Assembly: GCA_002432805.1 (NCBI GenBank)
Contig: DJGV01000016.1
Coordinates: 824 to 34,188 of the forward strand
DNA: 33,365 nucleotides
DNA from: Fervidobacterium sp. UBA5837
GTDB lineage: Bacteria; Thermotogota; Thermotogae; Thermotogales; Fervidobacteriaceae
Reading direction: 5' to 3'
Both the position numbers and the translations under genes were made by a program. Of the stretch, positions 6,828-15,861 are shown piece by piece. The notes beneath the pieces were generated by a model. It saw only the letters and a list, made by a program, of their open reading frames with translations, made no database searches and was not told the DNA's origin. Each line of letters starts with the position of its first letter. Within the stretch, counting starts at the first letter, position 1.

Positions 6828-8825
6828 CTATATATTGTAACGTTCCGTGAGCCTTTTTAGTTCTTCAGATATCTCACTCAATTCTCTTGCATCATCACTG
6901 ATCTGTACTGATTGATTGAGCTGTTTTTCTATCACTTTTCTTGAATTTTCCAATTGCTTGCTTATCTCTGTAATCGCATTGGCAACTCTATCCATAGTTA
7001 GACTTATTTCTTGGGCACTTGTACTTTGTTCCTCTGCACTTGCGCTCATATTCTCTATACCTTGGTTCATCTTGAGTATTCTTTCCTTTATATTTTCAAA
7101 AGTGCTCAGTACGCCATCCATGCCCTTGTTTATTTCTTCTATTGTTCCTACCACTTTGCTTGTAGACTCATTAACCCTGTTCGTTCCATGAGTTATATTT
7201 GTCAATATCTGACTTATTTCATACGTCGCATTCCTAGATTCTTCTGACAATTTCCGTATTTCATCTGCTACTACGGCAAAGCCCTTTCCTGCTTCTCCTG
7301 CCCTTGCCGCTTCTATCGCTGCATTCAGCGCCAACAGATTTGTCTGCTCCGTTATTGAATTTATCGTTTCTACAATATTCTGCACATTTTTGACGTTTTC
7401 TGCGAGTGTTCTTACCTCTTCTTGACTGTGTTCTGTTTGTTCTACGGCCATCTTTACTGCCTCGCTTATGTTTAGTATTATCTGACTTCCTTCTTCAGCC
7501 GCTTTATTTGTCTTTTCAGCTTCTTCGTTCAGCCTCTGCACATCTTGAGAAATTCCTTCAGCTGCTCTTGCCACTTCCTTTATACCGGCAGTTACTTCCT
7601 CTCCATTTGCCGCAGTTTCTTCTGCACTGTTCTGTATTAGGTCCATACCTGACTTCAATACTTCGGAATTTTCTCTGCTTTCTTGAGCTGCCCTTGACAA
7701 TTCTATCGATGCATCCTGTATCTTTTGAGCCACATCCTTTATCGAACCAATAGACTTTCTCAGTTCCTCGCTCATTGCTGACAATGCATTAGCCATCTGT
7801 CCTATCTCATCCTTACTCTTGCTTTCAAAGTTAACTGTCAAATCTCCTTCCTTGAACTGACTTATCCCGTTTTCGAATTCTGATAAAGGTTTCGTTATAC
7901 TCCTTATCAGATATGCAATCATGACCAAAGATACACCAAATGCAACTATTGCCAGTGCAAGGGTTAAGAGTACTGCACTGTTGTTTTCTCTCACCAAGCT
8001 TGGGCCAAGCGTGTTTTGCTCTGTTCTTAGTTTAGCCAACTGGCTCTCTAACATATTCATCAGTGCTACTCTAGTCTCTTCCATCTGTTGAATTATCGGG
8101 CCTTCAGATTCGGTCATCTGAACAATTTGGTTGAAAACATCCTTGAATTTTGCGACTGAATCGTTCAAAGCAGCGAATGGATCATTCAATTCTTCTTCAA
8201 AGATGCTGTACTTTAGTGTCGAAAGCTGTAAATCTAAGTTGTCAAACTCCTTGAGAACGTTATCTCTATCTCCTTCGGAGAAGGAAGAGAAGTACTTTGA
8301 GGAAAGGTCAAGAATTGTGTTCTTTATTTCCAAAATTCTTTGAGCATATATGGGCAATGTTGTATTTCCTGCTTGCTGGCTCAGTTGTATGAAATTATTC
8401 ACACTGTTTTCTAACTCAGCGCCAAGCGATGAGAAGTTTTGGATAAGGCTCTTTTTTGAATCATTTGAAGAGACTAAATTGTCGAAAAGAGCGCGATAGT
8501 TAGTCAGTGAGTCATTAAATCGGTTCAAATCATAACTGGAGAGTTTGGAAAGGCTTGACATCACATTTTCGATGCTTTTTATGAATTGACTTTCCATCTG
8601 TTTGTCAAAGCTCTTGATGTATGAGCTTAGAGACAGAGCTGCTTGAGACAGATTTGACTCAGCTTGCGAGAATAAATTCACATCATCTGCCATGAGTTTA
8701 TACTTCTCCAATCCCTTGTTGGAATTGAAGAGTGAATATACATTGAAAGCAATTGACAAACCAAACAGGATATATATAACCATAACGATAAATACTATGC
8801 GCCCACGGATGCTCTTAAATGACAT
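6828..8825 (-). CDS. Methyl-accepting chemotaxis protein
   Basis: A 665-residue transmembrane chemoreceptor. Transmembrane segments are at about 9-31 and 285-307, bracketing a mostly helical periplasmic sensor of about 250 residues. A HAMP linker follows (308-360), then a long coiled-coil cytoplasmic domain with the conserved tip at about 495-530 (NLLALNAAIEAARAGEAGKG). The start at ATG 8825 is chosen because GGGGGGAG precedes it at the right distance; in-frame starts further up would overlap the hydrolase gene and have no ribosome site. It is the last gene of the run containing the Liv-type importer, 32 bp after the hydrolase, so it may sense the same compound or ligand-loaded LivK. That link is inference from position. 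Confidence 0.95.
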   Translation of the reverse strand: MSFKSIRGRIVFIVMVIYILFGLSIAFNVYSLFNSNKGLEKYKLMADDVNLFSQAESNLSQAALSLSSYIKSFDKQMESQFIKSIENVMSSLSKLSSYDLNRFNDSLTNYRALFDNLVSSNDSKKSLIQNFSSLGAELENSVNNFIQLSQQAGNTTLPIYAQRILEIKNTILDLSSKYFSSFSEGDRDNVLKEFDNLDLQLSTLKYSIFEEELNDPFAALNDSVAKFKDVFNQIVQMTESEGPIIQQMEETRVALMNMLESQLAKLRTEQNTLGPSLVRENNSAVLLTLALAIVAFGVSLVMIAYLIRSITKPLSEFENGISQFKEGDLTVNFESKSKDEIGQMANALSAMSEELRKSIGSIKDVAQKIQDASIELSRAAQESRENSEVLKSGMDLIQNSAEETAANGEEVTAGIKEVARAAEGISQDVQRLNEEAEKTNKAAEEGSQIILNISEAVKMAVEQTEHSQEEVRTLAENVKNVQNIVETINSITEQTNLLALNAAIEAARAGEAGKGFAVVADEIRKLSEESRNATYEISQILTNITHGTNRVNESTSKVVGTIEEINKGMDGVLSTFENIKERILKMNQGIENMSASAEEQSTSAQEISLTMDRVANAITEISKQLENSRKVIEKQLNQSVQISDDARELSEISEELKRLTERYNI

Positions 8826-8857
8826 TCTGACTCCCCCCATTCGCAATAACCTTTCTA

Positions 8858-9673
8858 TCACCTGTTTTTCAATAGAAATCCTAATGAAAGTGAGAGTAGT
8901 TCTTGTGGCTTTTCGAAGATGGCTACATGACCACAATCGGGAATGATCGTCAATTCCGAATTTGAGATGTTGTTGGCTATGATTTCTGAAAATTTCTTTG
9001 GTTTCAAGATATCCTTTTCTCCACAGACAACGGCTGTCGGACATTGTATCTTGTTGAGCTCGTTTGTCATGTAAACATCGTTCAGGAAGGTCTCGTATAG
9101 ATAAACTTGTCCCATAAAGTAATCTTTCGGCATTGAAGCAGTCCCTTCGGCCCTCTTCACCAACTCCTCAAAGTGTGCCTTTATGTAAGAATCGCTATAG
9201 ATTGTTGGCATAATACCATAGAAGAATTTTTCTCCATCACCAGATTGAGCAAGGTCTATCCAACTTTTTATGAAAAACCTCAACACCTCGTCCAATTCAC
9301 TTACGGAATCGATGATCACCATACTCTTTACACAATTTGGGAAGAGTATTGCAAACTTTAAAGCGGCTTCTCCACCGTACGATGTGCCTATCAAATTCAC
9401 TTCATCGATACCCAGAAAATCCAAAAGTGTCTTCAATTCGTACGCATGCTCTGCGAAAGTATATGGCCCTTGAGGTTTACTGGATTTCACCTGACCTTTG
9501 AAATCAAATAGGAGAATCTTATATCCAAATTTTTCGAACGCAGGGGTGAATTGCCTCCAACTGCTCACAGAGGCCATAACTCCATTGAGAAACACAACGG
9601 TCTCTTTCGATTCCAGATTTCCAGAGAGCTCGTAGTATATTTCTATCTCTTTGTCAATACTCAATGTAGGCAT
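8858..9673 (-). CDS. Alpha/beta-fold hydrolase
   Basis: A 271-residue protein of the alpha/beta hydrolase superfamily close in layout to MenH/BioH/enol-lactonase-type enzymes. The catalytic triad is visible: nucleophile S98 in the elbow GTSYGG, D221 in CGEKD and H249 in CGHVAIFEKP. The oxyanion region is FLNGVMAS (28-35). A helical cap lies at about 125-200. There is no signal peptide, so it acts in the cytoplasm on an ester, thioester or lactone; the exact substrate cannot be deduced. The ATG has AAAGGAGATG as ribosome site. It follows livF by 53 bp and precedes the chemoreceptor by 32 bp, so it is probably co-transcribed with the importer and may process the imported compound. Confidence 0.88.
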   Translation of the reverse strand: MPTLSIDKEIEIYYELSGNLESKETVVFLNGVMASVSSWRQFTPAFEKFGYKILLFDFKGQVKSSKPQGPYTFAEHAYELKTLLDFLGIDEVNLIGTSYGGEAALKFAILFPNCVKSMVIIDSVSELDEVLRFFIKSWIDLAQSGDGEKFFYGIMPTIYSDSYIKAHFEELVKRAEGTASMPKDYFMGQVYLYETFLNDVYMTNELNKIQCPTAVVCGEKDILKPKKFSEIIANNISNSELTIIPDCGHVAIFEKPQELLSLSLGFLLKNR

Positions 9674-9726
9674 ACGTACATCTCCTTTCTTGTTTCTTCA
9701 GCCTTGCTCAACTTTCGAAAACAATT

Positions 9727-10437
9727 TCAGACGCCCAAGTAAGATTTTTGAATGTGTGGACTACTGGCCAATTTTTGAGATGTTTCTTCCATCACTATCC
9801 TTCCATTTTCCAGCACATATCCTCTATCAATTACCTTGAGGCCTTGCTTCACATTTTGCTCTGTTAACAGTACTGAGACGCCAAGCCTTTTGATCTCTTT
9901 CAATTTTTGGAATAATTCTATGACGAGCGATGGCTGCAATCCCAATGAAGGTTCATCGAGTATGAGCAATTTTGGACTTCCCATCAATGCCCTGCCAACT
10001 GCCAACATCCTTTGCTGTCCACCGCTTAGTGTACCAGCTTGCTGTTTTAGTCTTTCTTTGAGTATGGGAAAGATTCCAAAAACGAGGTCTAAGTTCTCGT
10101 CTACCTTATTCAGTGCATGTGGTATGTACGCCGCACCTAACCTCAAATTCTCTTCGACCGTCATGAATGGAAATAATTCCCTTTCCTGAGGTACTACAGA
10201 GATACCACGCCTTGCTATTTCGTGGGTTTTAAGTCCTATGAGTGAATTATCTTCAAATGCTATCCTGCCAGATTCTGGTTTCAAAAATCCAAGCATGGTA
10301 TTTATCAAAGTTGTCTTACCAGCGCCATTCGGTCCAAATATGCCAACTGCCTCATTGTTGCCGATCGACATAGATAGGTCCCAGATAACTTGGATCTTTC
10401 CGTATTTTACATTTAATTTTTCTATTTTCAGCATCAT
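9727..10437 (-). CDS. livF: Branched-chain amino acid-type ABC transporter ATPase LivF
   Basis: A 236-residue ATP-binding subunit. Walker A is GPNGAGKT (35-42), the Q-loop glutamine is Q84 in VVPQE, the ABC signature LSGGQ is at 137-141, Walker B is LLILDEP (157-163) and the switch region is TEQN, the LivF-specific form with Gln instead of His. It pairs with LivG to drive the HAAT-family importer. Two adjacent ATG codons follow GGGGAGG. The first overlaps the livG stop codon as ATGA; the second has the better 7-base spacing, so the protein may begin one residue later. Confidence 0.93.
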   Translation of the reverse strand: MMLKIEKLNVKYGKIQVIWDLSMSIGNNEAVGIFGPNGAGKTTLINTMLGFLKPESGRIAFEDNSLIGLKTHEIARRGISVVPQERELFPFMTVEENLRLGAAYIPHALNKVDENLDLVFGIFPILKERLKQQAGTLSGGQQRMLAVGRALMGSPKLLILDEPSLGLQPSLVIELFQKLKEIKRLGVSVLLTEQNVKQGLKVIDRGYVLENGRIVMEETSQKLASSPHIQKSYLGV

Positions 10438-11150
10438 TCTTCCTCCCCTAAGTATGCTGAGATAACCTTGGGATCCTTTGAAACTTCTGTGTAAACCCCT
10501 TCAGCTATGACTTTACCGGAATCTAGCACGACAACTCTATCAGTTAACTCCTTAATTACTCCCATGATGTGCTCTATTATAACTATCGTTATACCACTGT
10601 TTCTCAGCTTTTTTATGAGTGAAATCATCTGCCACGTTTCATCTGAATTGAGCCCAGCCATGACCTCGTCTAAGAACAGTATTTTCGGTCTTGATGCCAA
10701 TGCTCTGCCAATTTCGATTTTCTTCAAATCGAGAACGGTGAGCTTGTCTATGTGCAAATTTCTACGCTCAAATTCCAAAAGATCGCACACTTCGTTTGCA
10801 GACTCTCTTGCCTTTTTAAGACTCTCTCCTGCAGCAAAGAGTGCACCTACCATGATATTTTCAAGCCCCGTAAATTGCTGAAGAGGTCTTACCAGTTGAA
10901 ACGTTCTTGCCAGTCCCATTCTACTTCTTTCAAATTCGGGCAATTTTTCGACATTTTTTCCATTGAATGCGATCTCACCTTGTGTGGGATAAATCAGACC
11001 AGATATCAGGCTAACGAGCGTCGTCTTACCTGCACCATTTGGACCTATTATCCCAAGTATTTCTCTTTCTTCTATCTTCAAATTCACATCGTCAACTGCT
11101 ACAAGTCCTCCAAATCTCTTAGTCAAATGTTTGGTTTCCAAAATCGGCAT
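10434..11150 (-). CDS. livG: Branched-chain amino acid-type ABC transporter ATPase LivG
   Basis: A 238-residue ATP-binding subunit of the same importer. Walker A is GPNGAGKT (36-43), the Q-loop is ARTFQ with Q85, Walker B is KILFLDEV (156-163) and the switch histidine is H194 in IIEH. The signature segment before GRALASRP reads LTVLDLKK instead of LSGGQ or the common YGQQ of LivG. A similar degenerate form (LTLxDxKRLE) is known from memory in a LivG subgroup, so this is probably natural rather than a broken gene. The start is set at the ATG preceded by GGGAGGG; an upstream in-frame ATG has no ribosome site. The stop overlaps the livF start. It is 81 bp downstream of livM. Confidence 0.93.
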   Translation of the reverse strand: MPILETKHLTKRFGGLVAVDDVNLKIEEREILGIIGPNGAGKTTLVSLISGLIYPTQGEIAFNGKNVEKLPEFERSRMGLARTFQLVRPLQQFTGLENIMVGALFAAGESLKKARESANEVCDLLEFERRNLHIDKLTVLDLKKIEIGRALASRPKILFLDEVMAGLNSDETWQMISLIKKLRNSGITIVIIEHIMGVIKELTDRVVVLDSGKVIAEGVYTEVSKDPKVISAYLGEEE

Positions 11151-11231
11151 AAAGCTTCCCTCCCATGAATTGCAGATTATATAACTACCTGCGCTTTCCA
11201 CTTTATATTAAACAGGGATTGTCTTCGAAGA

Positions 11232-12173
11232 TCATTTTCTCGCACCATTCCTCGTAGTTCTCAGTTTGCTTTCAAGTGTGCCATAGATGCCTTTTGGCAA
11301 GAACAGTATTATCAAAATCACGATTATACCGTATATAATCTTGCTGCCATGTGGCATTACCAGTCTAAGATACTCGGCAACAAGGCCCAATACTACAGAG
11401 CCAATTACAGAACCCCACGTTGAGTAGATTCCGCCAACTAATGCCATTGCCATAGGTAACATGAGGAAGTCCAAAGAAAATGCTGTTTCCGGATACGCAA
11501 AGCCATACTGTTGAGTGTAAATGGCACCTGCAACACCTTGAATCATGGCAGTTATCACGAACAATACCGTTAGATATTTGAATACGTTTATACCGCTGGA
11601 CTTTGCCACCACTTCATCATTCCTTATCGAACTTATCGCATAATGGACGCGTGTCTTTTCAAATACTATCGACAGCAGTATTGTAAATAGTGCCATCGTC
11701 AGAATCAACCAGTAGATCTTCGTCGTATCACCATTGAAGATAGTATTGTACAGCACCTTTCCACCAGAGCCGCCAGTTAGTGTAGGCATGTTTCTTATCG
11801 TGACTGAAAAGACCATAGTTAGTGCAAGTGTCGTTATCGCAAAGTATATTCCACGAAGTTTCAGAATTGCAAATGCAAGCGCCAGTGCTATCACCGCAAC
11901 AAACGCCGCAGCCAAGAATATACTGACAACGTTGTTTACGCCAAAGTTCGAAACAGCAACTATAGAAACATACGAGCCTATACCAAAAAATCCTGCTATA
12001 CCAAAAGATAGCTGCCCCGTCCTCAACATCATATCCCAGCTCACTGCTAACGTCATGTTTAGAAGGATCGTCATCGTAACCGAGAGAAAGTATGCGCCCG
12101 AATAATAAGGCAAAGATATCATGACAGATAACACACCTACAACAGCAATGATCAAACCAGTTCGATTTTTCAT
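11232..12173 (-). CDS. livM: Branched-chain amino acid-type ABC transporter permease LivM
   Basis: A 313-residue polytopic inner-membrane permease with about 8-10 hydrophobic segments. The family motif GQLSFGIAGFFGIGSY is near residues 53-68, and the C-terminal LPKGIYG is typical of LivM. It forms the translocation pore with LivH. The ATG overlaps the livH stop as ATGA and has GGAGG eight bases upstream, which excludes a longer in-frame start inside livH. Confidence 0.93.
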   Translation of the reverse strand: MKNRTGLIIAVVGVLSVMISLPYYSGAYFLSVTMTILLNMTLAVSWDMMLRTGQLSFGIAGFFGIGSYVSIVAVSNFGVNNVVSIFLAAAFVAVIALALAFAILKLRGIYFAITTLALTMVFSVTIRNMPTLTGGSGGKVLYNTIFNGDTTKIYWLILTMALFTILLSIVFEKTRVHYAISSIRNDEVVAKSSGINVFKYLTVLFVITAMIQGVAGAIYTQQYGFAYPETAFSLDFLMLPMAMALVGGIYSTWGSVIGSVVLGLVAEYLRLVMPHGSKIIYGIIVILIILFLPKGIYGTLESKLRTTRNGARK

Positions 12174-13096
12174 GACTCCGACCTCCTGTATGCGCGTGTT
12201 AATATGACAGCTAGCAACACTCCAAAGAATACCAAGTCTGACCAACCGCCATATCCGGGTATGGACTGAATTACGGCCTCTGCAATTCCCAAGGTGATAC
12301 CACCAATTAATATGCCATTTAGATCACCAAGGCCTGCCATTGCCACGAGGGCAAATGATTTTAATGTGTAGGGACTACCGGTCAAAGGAAAAATTGAAGT
12401 CCTTGGGAGCATCACGCCAGCAGCTATTCCTAAAATACCAATCGAGATACTGAAAACAGTAAAATACACGCGATTTGTATCGATGCCAACTATCTCTGCG
12501 CCTCTTGGATTTTGACCAACTGCAGTTGCTGCCTGGCCTAGTTTAGTTTTTTTCAAAAATAGTCTCAATGCAATTAGCACACCAATCGCCAAGGCAGGAT
12601 AAAGAAATTCGTATGTTCCAACGGAAAAATCTAGAAAGGATACAGAAGAAGAAGCGTATGAAACGTACAGATTTCTTGGACGTGTCGTCCAAATCAGTTC
12701 TGCCATTTGGATGATCACCATCGATATTCCAAACGTCAAAATCAGTTGATTCAACTCACCAGATTTCAACACGTATTTGATTGTAATCATGTAAATGCCC
12801 ATGCCCAAGGCAAGGAATATGAAGAACAAAGGAACCATCGATAGTAGAGGGTCAATCTTTAGATTTTCGAAGAGCAAGTATCCTATGTACATGGCCAACG
12901 TTAAGAAATCACCGTGCCCCAAGTTCAGTATACCTATAATGCCAAGTATCAAAGCTAAAGGTAATGCTATCAGCGCGTACAATCCACCTCTTTGGAATCC
13001 ATAAATCAAGGCTACAGGTTTCCAGATGGCAATTACTACAAGAAGTATTATCAAGATCAGTAGAGTTCTATTAAGATGAAAAGGCTTGGCATTCAC
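12170..13096 (-). CDS. livH: Branched-chain amino acid-type ABC transporter permease LivH
   Basis: A 308-residue polytopic permease. NLGHGDFLTLAMY (about 58-70) corresponds to the LivH signature NxxHGxFxxLGxY, and MAGLGDLNGILIGGI near the C-terminus matches the conserved GGLGS/GxxxG cytoplasmic loop. The start is placed at a GTG preceded by GGAGGTG six bases earlier. An in-frame GTG five codons upstream overlaps that ribosome site and is less likely. It is translationally coupled to livM. The gap to livK holds a strong hairpin. Confidence 0.92.
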   Translation of the reverse strand: MNAKPFHLNRTLLILIILLVVIAIWKPVALIYGFQRGGLYALIALPLALILGIIGILNLGHGDFLTLAMYIGYLLFENLKIDPLLSMVPLFFIFLALGMGIYMITIKYVLKSGELNQLILTFGISMVIIQMAELIWTTRPRNLYVSYASSSVSFLDFSVGTYEFLYPALAIGVLIALRLFLKKTKLGQAATAVGQNPRGAEIVGIDTNRVYFTVFSISIGILGIAAGVMLPRTSIFPLTGSPYTLKSFALVAMAGLGDLNGILIGGITLGIAEAVIQSIPGYGGWSDLVFFGVLLAVILTRAYRRSES

Positions 13097-13132
13097 TATT
13101 TTCACCTCCACAAATATGCACTATCTCAAATG

Positions 13133-13166
13133 AAACGGGGGAAGGAATGACCCTCCACCCCCGTTT
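13133..13166 (-). terminator. Intercistronic hairpin between livK and livH (attenuator or mRNA 3'-end protector)
   Basis: Perfect 9-bp arms AAACGGGGG and CCCCCGTTT enclose a 16-nt loop, 23 bases after the livK stop. On the minus strand it is followed by CATTTGAG, not a U-tract, so full termination is unlikely. In operons that start with a binding-protein gene such hairpins are known to stabilise the upstream transcript so that more binding protein than permease is made; that role here is inference. Confidence 0.6.
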
Positions 13167-13189
13167 TCGATGAAGAAATTTAGCGTGTT

Positions 13190-14419
13190 TTATTTCTTGA
13201 ATGAGAACGGGTACACTAATTTAGCAGTTGCTAAATCAAGTGGCCAAATGACCTGTTGTTTTCCATTTTGCCACTGTAAAATCTTTTGATACTTGAACCC
13301 TTGGTGTTTTACTACCTTACTTGGAGTAATCTTCAATGGTTCACCGAGGGCTGTATCCTTAAACTCTACTTTTTCTAATGCCTTGATTACAGCGTTCTTG
13401 TCCAAAGACCCTGCCTTCTTTATACCTTCAGCCAAGAAGTAGATGTTTATGTAACCAAGTGGAGCAAAGTAACCTGTAGGTTCTTCACCGTACATCTTTA
13501 CGTACGCATCGAAGAAATGTTTTGCAGCTGGACTAACATCGCTCAACGTTGGTGACCACATACCGTAGAGGATTACGTTCTCAGCTAGAGGGTTCTTTCC
13601 ATAGTTTGCAGGCCAGCCCGGAGGCGCTCCTACGAATAACTTAGGTGTGAAATTGACTTCTTTTGCCTGAGCAACTATCGGTACTGCATCTGCATCATAG
13701 CCTGCCCACACAAAGAGATCTGGGTTAAATGACTTAGCTTGGTTCAATATTGCCCTGTAATCTCCACCACCGAGTGATGCACTCTTGAACGATGCACCGA
13801 CGAACTGTTTCATGACTGCGGCCCACGAACCTTGTCCCTTTTTTGCTTGGTTAAAAAAGTCCACGTAACTTGTGTAAGAACCTGTTCCGAATGCTCCTTC
13901 TTCGTAAGCAAGAAATACCTTTTCGATCTTGATGTTGTACGCCTTTGCTATCTCGGTCCAAGCTATACCGTAGCCTTCACCTTGTTGATAGTCCCAGGGA
14001 TGTAAATGGAAGTACCAATCTGCATCTGCCCCAACAGCGTTCTCGCAGTTATGGTCGGCAGCTCCTATCCAAACGGTTACTTTTTGATATTTCTTCAGAG
14101 CTGGTATCTCGGCCAAGTGTACACCACTTCCCATACCACCTACAAAGAAATCGACTTTATCAACTGTCGCTAACTTATCAATAGCTGCGGCTCCCGATGC
14201 TGGTTTCATTTCATCGTCCATTATTATCAACTGTAAAGGTCTTCCCAGCACACCGCCTGCATCGTTTATTTCCTTGACAGCAAGTTGCATGGCCCTAGTC
14301 GATTCTTTGCCTGTGATGTCTCCAAGAGGACTAACGGCGCCAATCTTTATCGGTTCTGCTGCGAAAACTACGGAAAACAAAACAGCCAGACACACAACTA
14401 ATACTGCACTCCTTTTCAT
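13190..14419 (-). CDS. livK: Branched-chain amino acid-type periplasmic substrate-binding protein
   Basis: A 409-residue type I periplasmic binding protein (LivJ/LivK, Peripla_BP_6 family). The first 20-21 residues are a signal peptide (MKRSAVLVVCLAVLFSVVFA) without a lipobox cysteine at the cleavage site. The mature start AEPIKIGAVSPLGDITG is classic for the family. Family members bind branched-chain amino acids, amides, urea, aromatic acids or other carboxylates, so the ligand cannot be assigned. The start is the ATG with GGGAGG seven bases upstream; a GTG eight codons earlier lies on the far side of that site. It sits directly after the CoA-transferase gene and before the permeases. Confidence 0.92.
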   Translation of the reverse strand: MKRSAVLVVCLAVLFSVVFAAEPIKIGAVSPLGDITGKESTRAMQLAVKEINDAGGVLGRPLQLIIMDDEMKPASGAAAIDKLATVDKVDFFVGGMGSGVHLAEIPALKKYQKVTVWIGAADHNCENAVGADADWYFHLHPWDYQQGEGYGIAWTEIAKAYNIKIEKVFLAYEEGAFGTGSYTSYVDFFNQAKKGQGSWAAVMKQFVGASFKSASLGGGDYRAILNQAKSFNPDLFVWAGYDADAVPIVAQAKEVNFTPKLFVGAPPGWPANYGKNPLAENVILYGMWSPTLSDVSPAAKHFFDAYVKMYGEEPTGYFAPLGYINIYFLAEGIKKAGSLDKNAVIKALEKVEFKDTALGEPLKITPSKVVKHQGFKYQKILQWQNGKQQVIWPLDLATAKLVYPFSFKK

Positions 14420-14491
14420 CCCCTCACCTCCCTTCGTTTTCACTGAGTTCTCGTTAACCGCTTACCAACCGTCACTTCTTGTGAAACCAGA

Positions 14492-15808
14492 TTAAATAAG
14501 CCCCAGCCTCGCGGCCTCTTTTTCTAGTTCTTTCCTGAAATCTGGATGAGCGATGGCTATCAATTTCTTAGCCCTCTCTCCTGCACTTCTACCCCTTAAA
14601 TGCGCAATTCCCCATTCTGTGACAACGTAGTCTAAATCTTGCCTTGGTATAGTCACTGGTGAACCTTGTTCGAGCATAGGCACTATCGTCGATACGCTGC
14701 CACGTTTGGCTGTGGAGCGGAGTGCTATTATTCCCTTGCCATTCTTACTCATTATTGCGCCCCTGTGCGTATCCAATTGACCACCTGTTCCGGAATATTG
14801 CTTTGTACCGATCGCTTCAGAGACAACCTGTCCCGTCAAATCTACGGAGATTGCAGTATTCAAACTTACCATGTTGTCATTTTGGGCCACAACGTATGGA
14901 TCATTCACATATCTTCCTCTAAGTTCAAAGACACCTTGATTGTTGTCTATGAAATCGTACATTCTCTTCGTTCCCAAAGCGAATGCTATGATGAATTTTC
15001 CTCTCCAAAGTGTCTTTCTCATGTTAGTTATAACGCCCATTTCAAAAAGGTCTATCATCGATTCTGTCAACATCTCCGTATGAATTCCAAGGTCCTTCTT
15101 ATGTTCGAGTAACTTTGCAACAGCATTCGGAATTCCACCAATCCCTATCTGCAAAGTAGCACCATCTGGTATCAAATCAGCTATATGTTCAGCTATTCTT
15201 CTTTCCTCGTCTTTTGGTTCAGCTATAGGTATTTCTGGAATATCCCAACTGGATTCTACGATCATATCTACGTTGTCTATATGCCACTCTGTGTCGCCAT
15301 GTACGAAAGGCATCTTCTCGTTTACTTCCATCACCACTATATCTGCATTCTCTGCCATATCTTTCTCGTACACATTGGAAATACCCAAATTGAAATATCC
15401 CGTTCTCTCTTGCATAGGTGTTGCGGTGGCCCAGAATACCAAAGTATTCCCTTCTTCTTTCTCTGCCATTGCCTTATCCATTCCGGCCATATGTAAGTTA
15501 TTCGGAATGAAATCCAAATTCTTCATCCCATGATCATACCTATATACCCTCGTTGGGTCAGAGAAGAACCATGTATGCAATTGAAAAGTATCTTCATATT
15601 CTTTTCCCATGAAAAAATCATAGTAGCCTGTATCCAAGCAAGTAATTATCTTTATCTTTTCAAAGTGGCCCTTGAATTGATGGACACTCTTTAGAAAACC
15701 CTGCGCCTCGGCTGCTGCCATACTGACTACAACGGAAACATTCTTTGGCAGGCTTAATATAGCATCCTCCATGGTTCTTAGCTTTTCGTTATACTTTCCC
15801 TTCCACAT
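14492..15808 (-). CDS. CoA-transferase of the acetyl-CoA hydrolase/transferase family
   Basis: A 438-residue enzyme of the 4-hydroxybutyrate / butyryl-CoA:acetate CoA-transferase group. Visible family motifs are QIGIGGIPNAV (220-230), HTEM with the likely catalytic glutamate E245, SGTGGQLD (339-346) and the C-terminal TEWGIAHLRGRS (397-408). The reaction is transfer of CoA between a carboxylate and an acyl-CoA such as acetyl-CoA through a glutamyl-CoA intermediate. Specificity between acetate, butyrate, 4-hydroxybutyrate or a branched acid cannot be read. ATG at 15808 is chosen since GGAGG lies nine bases ahead; a TTG two codons earlier overlaps the ribosome site. It lies 53 bp after the ketoacyl-synthase-like gene and 72 bp before livK. 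Confidence 0.9.
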   Translation of the reverse strand: MWKGKYNEKLRTMEDAILSLPKNVSVVVSMAAAEAQGFLKSVHQFKGHFEKIKIITCLDTGYYDFFMGKEYEDTFQLHTWFFSDPTRVYRYDHGMKNLDFIPNNLHMAGMDKAMAEKEEGNTLVFWATATPMQERTGYFNLGISNVYEKDMAENADIVVMEVNEKMPFVHGDTEWHIDNVDMIVESSWDIPEIPIAEPKDEERRIAEHIADLIPDGATLQIGIGGIPNAVAKLLEHKKDLGIHTEMLTESMIDLFEMGVITNMRKTLWRGKFIIAFALGTKRMYDFIDNNQGVFELRGRYVNDPYVVAQNDNMVSLNTAISVDLTGQVVSEAIGTKQYSGTGGQLDTHRGAIMSKNGKGIIALRSTAKRGSVSTIVPMLEQGSPVTIPRQDLDYVVTEWGIAHLRGRSAGERAKKLIAIAHPDFRKELEKEAARLGLI

Positions 15809-15861
15809 CTGCAAACTCCTCCTTTATCGTTGTTTATCTATATTCTTGGTATTACTGATTT

